From: Zanthoxylum bungeanum
Lineage: Eukaryota; Streptophyta; Magnoliopsida; Sapindales; Rutaceae
Direction of reading: 5' to 3'
DNA: 64,000 nt
Assembly: GCA_019454045.1 (NCBI GenBank)
Contig: SKCR01049637.1
Span: 1-64,000, forward strand
Position numbers and translations under genes: made by a program. The notes under the pieces are model-generated. The model was not told the DNA's origin, did not search any database, and saw only the letters and a list, made by a program, of their open reading frames with translations. This document shows positions 56,381 through 64,000 of this stretch, in pieces (the first letter of the stretch is position 1; every line of letters starts with the position of its first letter).

Positions 56381-58164
56381 CCCACTGGAAAATAGATCTC
56401 CGGTCTTGTGCATAACATATCATAAAAGAGACTACAAAATGTTGAGGCATATGTGATATGTCTCATTTCCTTAACATCTTGAGGTGTCTTAGGAGTTTGT
56501 TCCTTTGAAAAATGAATTCCATGTCGATAAGGCAGATTGCATTTCTTGGAATTCTGCATCCCAAATCGCACAAGGATCTTATCGATATAGGATACCTGAG
56601 ACATAGCTAACAGTTGTTTCTTACGATCCTGAAGTATCTAAATTCCAAGAACATAATTGGCCTCTCCCAAATCTTTCATATGGAATTGGTTAGCTAGCCA
56701 GGTTTTCATGTCCGGTAATATCTTTACATCATTCCCAATGAGTAAAATATCATTGACGTATAAAATAAGGAAAACCGCATTCCCGTCAATGACGCGCTTA
56801 TATAGATAAGGCTCATCAACATTCTTCTCAAAATCATAAGACTTGATCGTGGTATCAAATCTTATATTCCAAGATCGATATGCTTGCTTAAGTCCATAAA
56901 TAGACTTTTCCAGCTTGCAAACCTTTTGTTCTTGACCTTGGGCTATGAACCCCTCTGGTTGTACCATATAGATACACTCATCAAGATTTCCATTCAAGAA
57001 TGCATTCTTGACATCCATTTACCAAATCTCATAGTCATAATATGCGACAATGGATAGAAGAGTGTGAATGGATTTGAGAATGGCTACTGGCGAGAAAGTT
57101 TCCTCATAGTCAACTCTCTCTTTCTGGGTATAATCCTTGGCCATTAGCCTAGCCTTGAAGGTCTGTACCTTCCCATCTGCTCCTTTCTTTCTCTTGTAGA
57201 TCCACTTGCAACCAATAGGTTTTACCCCATCAGGTTGATCTACAAGTTCCCATAATGAGTTAGAGTACATAGACTCCATCTCTAGGTTCATGGCTTTGAG
57301 CCATTCCTAATTATTAGAATCATCTATTGCAGTACGATAGTTCAATGGATCATTTATACCATCGCTGGATGCGACAACTTGTGCCTCTCCAACTCTTAGA
57401 TAGCGATCAGGTTGTCGTACAACCCTCCCACTACGTCTAGGTGGTAGATCATTCTGTTGAACTTGCAACTGACGCTCATATGTCAAATGTGTTATGTAGT
57501 TATCGACTGTCATTGACGATGGTGTGCTGATCAAACCAACAAGTAACTCCTCGAGTAACACTTTACTTCGAGGTTTGAACTCCCTCATATAGTCCTCCTC
57601 TAGAAACGTAGAATTTTTCGATACAAACACTTTGTTATCTTTTGGGCTATAGAATAATCCACCCTAGTCTCCTTAGGATAGCCTACAAATAGGCACACTT
57701 GAGAACATGGCTCCAACTTTGTAGTCTTATTCTTCAGCACATGTGATGGACACCCTCATATGCGGAAATGTCGTAAACTAGTTTTACGACCACTCCACAA
57801 CTCTAAGGGAGTCTTAGGAACAGACTTAAATGGAACTAAATTAAGGATATGCATTGTAGCTTGCAATGCATCTCCCCAGAACGAACTAGGTAATGAGCTA
57901 CAATTAAACATAAATATCATCATGTCTAGTAGGGTCCTATTTCTCCTTTCCGCAACACCATTTTGTTGTGGTGTTCCAGGCATTGTGAGCTGGGATACTA
58001 TCCCATGCTCAACCAAGAATTCCTCGAAATCTCTGTCAACATATTCTCCTCCATGATCTGATCGTAGAGTTTGATTGTTTTACCTAATTGGTTCTCAACC
58101 TCAGCACGATACTCTTTGAACTTTTCAAAAGTATCTGAATTATGCTGCATTAGGTAAACATACC
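56381..58164 (-). pseudogene. Integrase, RT and RNase H start of copia element F
   Basis: Minus-strand order: integrase from YVYLMQHNSDTFEKFKEYRA with RSDHGGEYV (catalytic Asp) and [17 protein letters not shown] (Glu) and ELWSGRKTS; linker open over 57307-57630; RT with KWIYKRKKGADGKVQTFKA, VDYEETFSPVA, DYEIW, then a stop before MDVKNAFLNGNLDECIYM; SIYGLKQAYRSWN and YVNDILLIGND, where Asn replaces the first catalytic Asp of YVDD; then QVSYIDKILVRFGMQNSKK and MLCTRPEIYF. The integrase N-terminal part is lost to element H. Inactive by stops and the changed catalytic residue. Confidence 0.92.
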
Positions 58165-58827
58165 TGTATGGGCCAAATTTGGGTCAAGGGTAAAATCGTC
58201 TTTACAGTTTAAAACCCTACAGTAAGTAAGGCCCAAGAGTGTAAAATCAAACCAATAAAACCTAGCATTATTGAATTATAATCACGCCACATGCTTACGG
58301 ATAACTCATCAACCACTCTTCCCTCATTTTATCTAGCGTAAAGCATAAATTCACATGCTAAGATTCTTCATTATCGAAAGATAGTATTGAACATGTTGTG
58401 GGTCCTATCATCAGAGACTTCAGCACATTGTAGATCCCACCATCACGTGTACAACTTATATTCCAACTGTAAAATGACTTCCTTCAATCTATAAAAGGGA
58501 AGAGATTCTCAACTCTCTGAGGGGCTCTCTTACTAGCTTACGCTCTCTGACACAAGCTCTCTCAGAGCTCTCCATCACCCTTATACACATAACAACCACC
58601 GCCCTCATGGCCACCCAATGAGTTCAAGGTAACATCAAACATTGCTTTCACATTTACATATTTACTGATCATTTCATACTACTGACTTGAGCGTCGGAGT
58701 GCCCCCGGCACCCACCACACCGGTGGGCAGTCTGCTTCCGCTCACTCTACCTTTATCTTGCAGGATCGCTAATGCCCCCACCTACAAATTTCTGATTTGT
58801 GACCTCGGCCGAAAACCAGCGTCCACA
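58165..58827 (+). repeat. 5' LTR of element H (663 bp)
   Basis: TGTATGGGCCAAATTTGGG to AGCGTCCACA, TG..CA ends, followed by a primer site. Contains CGGCACCCACCACACCGGTG near 58705-58725, a text common upstream of primer sites in Tat-type gypsy elements (recalled, not checked), and a good TATA box. Confidence 0.75.
58490..58497 (+). promoter_or_regulatory. TATA box in the LTR of element H
   Basis: TATAAAAG, followed about 30 bp later by a pyrimidine-rich CTCTCTG region suitable for a transcription start. Confidence 0.6.
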
Positions 58828-58830
58828 ATT

Positions 58831-58847
58831 TGGCGCCCACCGTGGGG
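58831..58847 (+). other. Primer binding site of element H
   Basis: TGGCGCCCACCGTGGGG lies three bases after the LTR end. TGGCGCC starts are typical of plant gypsy primer sites. The tRNA is not identified here. Confidence 0.65.
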
Positions 58848-61380
58848 CCTTAGCGATTCATACAAGCAAAAATCATTCAGTCTACAATCCTTACAAACAG
58901 ACACCAGATCTTGTGGTGGCATAATGAGCCATTCTACAAAACAATCACAATCAATGAAGATGAAAATAAGCAAGTAAATTCCAGTACTAATTTCCAATAG
59001 TATCTGGAACATAATTCATTCTTCGGCCACTCAGAGGCGTGAGGCTACAACTCTTTTCAAACTATCTTATCAACCCAATTTCTTGGAAGCATTCAAGAAT
59101 ATGGAAAATGAAAATCAACCATCAAACGACAATTCGTTTAATCACCAAAAAGAAAGCCATCACATTTCTCCAGTCGACCTATCACGACAAATCACATCAC
59201 CCATGTGTAAGAAATGTTGCAGTAATTCTTTCCAGTCTACCTGGAGTCAAACTACCAAGAATGAAAAGCCGAATCGAGACAACATCACAACACTCTTTCC
59301 CTACAAATCATCAGCTCCCAAAGAACGTGAAAGAATACCACTCGCCAGATCATTTTTGTAAAACTACATTCAAATAAGTTGATTGTGGGGTTCACTCGAC
59401 AAAGCCACATACAAAGGATAAGTGGTCCTTAAACAAAGAACCATGCATAGGCCAAGTCACATGGGATCCAACTTTATTAAAAATAATCGAGTCTCATTCG
59501 ACACTACAAGATAAGTACAGGCGGAAATAATACCCCCCTTTATTCCATTCTTCACGGACCATCCTATATGGATAAACATCATGCGCCTACAAAAGATGCA
59601 AGCTCACCACCCTTCACATTGAAAAACCCACACTACACTCCTTCATGTAGAAAGAAACAAAACAAGCATGACCCGACCAACATACGCAAAAAAATAGCAT
59701 ACCATACCCACATACGCGCTATATACTGCCCATGTGACTCACAAAAGCTAAGAACAAAGCTTATTAAATGCCAAGCAAGAGGCAGAAGCTCCCATACGAC
59801 CCATACAAAATTTTGAAACCAAATAAGAAGCAAAATTCATGAATCCTACGTCAGTTGGATCAATTTACCATTGTTGAAGAGATTGCCAACGGCCGAAATT
59901 AAAGCCCATTTATCCTAAAGGTATCGAAGCCCAGGCATATGCGCATAATAGATCTAAGACCTTCACGTGCCCGGCCTACTCAGCGAAGAGCCCATCACCA
60001 AGCTCACACGACAAGACCAAAAACCACCCAGCTCACCAATTACATGCTATTGCCGAGAATCCCACATCAATCATTTAGGAAGAAGATAGGTGAAAACCCT
60101 ATCCCACATCGATTGTTGCAAAGAAGAGCTGTTATGCAACATTCCATGCAACCCCCTCACATATTAGTGAAAAGAAACGCATGAAACTCAATAACAAACA
60201 TCAATTAGCCCGCACTTAGAAAGGTCATCCGTAGCCAGCAAACATAGCAGAACTTCCCATGCTCCAACAATGATTAAAATCAAACTGAATTCAAGATCAA
60301 ACTGACTCATTATCATACCCATGCGTAGACCGATTTGCATCAGACGTAATTAATCAAAGACGCACACAGTGACCCCTCACACAGAGAGACGTTGTAGCAC
60401 ACACTATCATGCGCCAGAAATCAAGCGTGAACATGTGTTAAGTAAGTCCCACATCGATTATTTTCATGAAGAGCAAGGGAATGAATAAAAAACAAAACCA
60501 ACTCACGTAGCGCATGGTGAGCGAAGCCAATGATAAACGAATATGCAAGTAAGAAAAGTCCACTCGACATAATATGATGATTGCCGAATAGAGTTCTTCC
60601 TTTATTCCAATAATTTTAATTTTAAAAGCGCAAGACATTATTGTATCAAGCGACAGACTGAAAGACATTAATATATTACTTACTCCCATTCGACATGTAA
60701 CACAATTGCCCAATATCAAACATCTTCAGCCCTTCCACTTCATAAGTGTAGAAACGGCCCATTAGCTATCATACATCAGCCTAAAGTGGAAAGCCACTCA
60801 CGCTTGAAGCCATAAATGTGCAAACTAGCCCACTCACGTCCATCAACCTATGACCAAATGCAAGTCTACAATGGCAACATGCCGCAACCTTCCACCCAAC
60901 ATTCAAAAATCGAAATCCAAAGTGGCCGAAAGCTTGTCCCACAAGCTGAAATAGGCCAGCCTAAAGTATCAAACCAGCCCCAAAAAGAACCCAAAAAGCA
61001 CAATAATCACATGAAGACAATAAGTTCAAACGGAAGCTGCTGCATGCTACATTATTCTTCATGGACTAATCACGCCATACATAGAAGCATCTTCACGTGA
61101 TCCATGGAGTGCTTTGGCTTGGCATTTTTGACTCTACATACGAGCATCTTCACTTGTAGCATGGAATGATTATATGAAAGCATGAACACAAAGCCAAGCA
61201 ACAAAACTATTCTCCATACGACAAGGTGGATGGCTATCAACTTCAGGCTACATGGAAAACTCCCATCTCTCCTAGACTACTTGGAATGATTATCACTCCT
61301 CCAGACTAAGTCAAAGGTTAGTCATCATCTCTTGCTACTTTGATTTAATATTGCCAATCCATACTACATAGGGAATCTTC
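58848..61380 (+). other. Interior of element H, no gene recognised
   Basis: Several open frames of 80-112 codons occur (for example 59083-59361 and 60816-61100) but none shows a gag core, zinc knuckle, protease or RT motif. The strand is A/C-rich, as retrotransposon interiors often are. I cannot assign a function. Confidence 0.5.
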
Positions 61381-61409
61381 TATCATGCCTAGTAGAATGA
61401 AGAACTCTC

Positions 61410-62296
61410 TTGGATCTCCTTTAGGTCCAATCGACCAAACTTTATCAGGTTAGGTAGTATGGAAATCTATGTGACTTTCATTAAAGTTAATTCTATTGTA
61501 GTATCATTGACCTTCTTTAGGTCATGTATAATTAATAATGACTTAGATAGGCATATCTCTCTTCCATACTACATATGAGGATAATCATATCCACACTACG
61601 TATGGAGATTATCATCCACTCTAGACTGCATGGATGAATTTCCATAAACTCTAGAAAGTTTGGAAAAGCCTCATGAACCTTCATCAAGTTCATCGACGAC
61701 CGTAGTCTCCTGACCTTCATCAGGTCAGGTAGAATGAAAATTCTCTTGAACCTATATCAGGTTCAGTCAACCAACCATTATCAGATTAGGTAGTATGAAG
61801 ATTCTTTTGGACCTTCATCAAGTGCATTAGATACGTCCATTCGACAGTAGTCTCGTAGAAGAATGAGTAGTGATGACTTTCATCAAGTTCATTCCATTGT
61901 AACATCATGGACCTTCATCAGGTCTATTATAGTGAGTGATGACAATGGACCTTCACCAGGTCTATTATAGTGAGTGATGACAATGGACCTTCATCAGGTC
62001 CATTCGACAAACTCCACTCGACAGTAGTATCGTAGAGGTGAGAAGTGATGACCTTGACAGATATTCTTCAGGTTCGTCCTACGGTAGTCTCATGACCTTC
62101 ATCAGGTCATGTATATGAAGATTCTCATATATATTTATTAGGTTCATTCGACTGTACCTGATAGTTATTCATCAAGTCATGCGACATGTCCATTCGACAT
62201 TAGTCTCGTGTTCTTCATCAGGTCTTGTAGTATGACCTTCACATAGATATTCATTAGGTTCATTCGACTGTGCCTTATGGACTTTCCTCAGGTCCA
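61410..62296 (+). repeat. Array of short hairpins around a TCATC loop
   Basis: At least nine inverted repeats share the form xGACCT, 5-base loop (mostly TCATC), AGGTCx. Clear cases: 61410-61430, 61508-61524, 61709-61729 (8-bp perfect stem), 61747-61765 (TGAACCT/AGGTTCA), 61908-61926, 61946-61964, 61984-62002 (TGGACCT/AGGTCCA), 62091-62111 (CATGACCT/AGGTCATG) and 62278-62296. Weaker ones lie between, and phrases like CATTCGACAGTAGTCTCGT recur. The stem sequences differ from copy to copy yet mostly stay complementary, with G-U type pairs at some mismatches. Confidence 0.8.
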
Positions 62297-62449
62297 TTTG
62301 ATTGTTCATTTCGACATTAGTATCATGGACCTTCATCATAACTTGTAGTATGAGAGGAAAGACTCTCATATACTTCTTAAGTCTAGTAGTGTAAAGATCC
62401 TCAATTGACTCATCATATAGATCATCTAGAATGACGATGAAGACCCCCA

Positions 62450-64000
62450 TGACCGGCGTAAACACACACGTATAACGCAAGCGCACGTATCGTTCAAGTA
62501 GTATAAAAATATCGATCCCACGAGGACTTAATATCTAACTATTAATTTTATGAGGTCAAATGATTACTAATATCTAACAAGTTGATTGATTGATTTGAAA
62601 TGGTGACGATTCTAAATTTAAAAGCAAGTAAATAAAATTGTCGAAAATAGGTTTTAAGAAAATTCAATATTAAAAACTATCTAGGGTTGTGATTTCTTCC
62701 AATATCATTTTAAAGATGAAGTGGTTATCTTAAAGTTGGGTAATATATTGATTTATTAACCTGGAACACTAAATTATGTGTAAGCCTCTGTCGATGGTCA
62801 GACACAAATACCCAGTTTAACCCAATTGAACCATATGTCTATGTCAACCAAATTATCTGGATTCATTAAGTTTAAGTTCCAATTATGGCTACCCCCGCCC
62901 GACAGGTATATTCCTATCCTGTAAGGAAATCTATTAAAGGGTTATCTATCCTCAAGGAAGATCGTGGGCTATTAGTCTAAGGCTGAAACCTAAAATCCCT
63001 ATGTCTAGTTCATTTTAGATTTACCAGATCAATTTTATTAATGGCCAGTAATGAAAAAGCATTAAGATTAAGACTCAATAAATAAATCTTTATATTACCC
63101 AACTATAATCTAACCCTTATAAAACGGTGATATGGATTTCATCACAACCCCAGATAACTAATTTAGTTACAACACATAACTAGGGCTAGTAAAACTTGAA
63201 AATAAAAGACATAAAGTAAAATTGCGGTAAAGTAAATACTGAAAAGTAAATTACAATAAAATAAAATGCTAAGGTAAAAGGAATTACTTTTACTACTACT
63301 AATTTAGATATCTCCCATAAAATAATATATAAACTTGTGATCTTTTTTCCAACCGCCATATAGGCGGTAACCTGATTAAGTCAAATTAAGTCCACAACCA
63401 GCCATAAAGGCGAACCAAAATAAATTAACCAACCGACCAATCTGGCGGTATCCTTTATTAGTCAGGTTTAACAGATTAAATGAATTACCAACCGACCAAT
63501 ATAGCGGTATCCTTTTTAAGTCAATATTTTAAATAGTGAATATATTATTTTTAAGGGAGATTAATCTAAATAGTAACAGTAAAAGAATTACCTTTCACCC
63601 TAGCTAAGGGAATTACCTCATCATTACTGAAAAGTAAAAACTGAAAATTAAAGAAAGAAAAGTACTGTGCGTAAAAGTAAATTGCGGAAAGTAAAAACTG
63701 AAAAGTAAAGAAAAGAAAGTGCGAAACTGAAAATTAATTACTGAAAACTAAAAATAAACAAACTAGATACAATCTTCTTATTTATTCATTAAGAATTTCA
63801 AAGAAGAAAGTATGAATTTTACAAATGAAATGGCTTGGTATTTATAGGCAAAATTTTGCCACCATCATCAATCATCCATCAATTCTCCACCAAATCCATT
63901 ATTATTTCTCCACTAATTACTCCACCAAATCCATAATTGCTCCACTAATTTCTTATCTTGTTTGGTGGTGATTTGATAATTTTTATTAATTATTATTAAT
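62450..64000 (-). repeat. Reversed Athila-type LTR, runs past the window
   Basis: On the minus strand it ends GCCGGTCA at 62450 and follows the LTRs of element G closely (GATACGTGCGCTTGCG-like text, the AGGGTTGTGATTTCTTCC block, the T-rich repeat). No primer site abuts it, so it is a 3' LTR or a solo LTR in minus orientation; the rest of the element, if any, lies beyond 64000. It carries an extra block (63350-63530) not present in G. Confidence 0.85.
63352..63530. repeat. GGCGGTA repeats inside the reversed LTR
   Basis: A perfect hairpin ACCGCC, 5-base loop, GGCGGT sits at 63352-63368. Two or three related units follow (near 63400, 63438-63450 and 63490-63510) with ACCAACCGACCAAT and GCGGTATCCTTT. 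The G LTRs lack this block, so it was gained here or lost there. Confidence 0.7.

Larger units (their letters stand above)
49340..58164 (-). mobile_element. Copia element F (family A), minus strand, split and truncated
   Basis: On the minus strand: integrase from 58164, RT, RNase H start to 56381, interruption by element G (TSD CTACT), RNase H end 51358-50774, purine tract, family A 3' LTR from 50759 down to about 49340. The 5' side is cut off by element H, which inserted at 58165, so the rest lies beyond the window or is lost. Pol is broken by stops and frameshifts. Confidence 0.88.
58165..62449 (+). mobile_element. LTR element H: 5' LTR, primer site and non-coding interior
   Basis: A 663-bp LTR (58165-58827), primer site, and then 3.6 kb with no recognisable gag or pol. 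It inserted in the integrase of element F next to ATACC (58160-58164). No second LTR is visible before the reversed Athila-type LTR at 62450, so the far end is outside the window or lost. A non-autonomous large retrotransposon derivative would fit; extreme decay of a coding interior is the alternative. Confidence 0.6.

Noticed and set aside
61532..62486. Minus-strand open frames in the hairpin array and LTR edge
   Set aside because: No motif; one of them crosses the LTR boundary at 62450, so it cannot be an old gene.

Overview
The window is nuclear DNA of a flowering plant, probably a eudicot. It is AT-rich, packed with LTR retrotransposons of plant type (Ty1/copia and Ty3/gypsy, including an Athila-type gag), carries a piece of plastid DNA, and has one intact plant-type host gene. 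The species cannot be named from the sequence. I see no rRNA gene, functional tRNA gene, CRISPR array or bacterial operon.

Layout. 1-3090: remnants of two copia elements (family A on +, an RT fragment on -). 3540-33619: one minus-strand copia element (called C; TSD CTTAT) opened by nested insertions. A plus-strand copia element (called 2; TSD GACAT) sits at 5509-26183. Inside its 3' LTR sits a further copia element (called 3; TSD AAAAG) at 13323-25231. Inside the 5' LTR of element 3 sits a 3.1-kb solo-LTR-like unit (called D+; TSD TGGGT) at 13889-16989. A second copy of that unit (D-; TSD GGTAG) sits independently in the integrase of C at 27228-30799. Every boundary is supported by a 5-bp target duplication and TG..CA ends, and the C reading frame resumes across the D- insertion.

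33620-39113: gypsy remnants, then the only intact host gene, an intronless SAM-dependent methyltransferase-like gene (36890-38041, minus), then a nuclear plastid insertion from the trnA-UGC intron (38703-39113). 39114-50759: repeat-derived, mostly non-coding DNA with a complete solo LTR of family A (TSD GAAGA), a 129-bp hAT-type MITE (8-bp TSD), LTR fragments and a reversed gypsy-type LTR. 49340-58164: a second family A copia element (F, minus), split by an Athila-type gypsy derivative that has lost its whole pol (G, 51364-56375, TSD CTACT) and truncated at its 5' side by another LTR element (H, from 58165). 58165-62449: LTR, primer site and non-coding interior of H, ending in an unusual array of short hairpins. 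62450-64000: reversed Athila-type LTR running off the end.

The retroelement proteins would act together as Gag, protease, integrase, RT and RNase H, but no retroelement gene here is intact; every one has frameshifts, stops or deletions. The most unusual signals are the hairpin array at 61410-62296, the CGTTCGAACG-rich repeat that appears in three otherwise different contexts, and the fully resolvable four-level nest.
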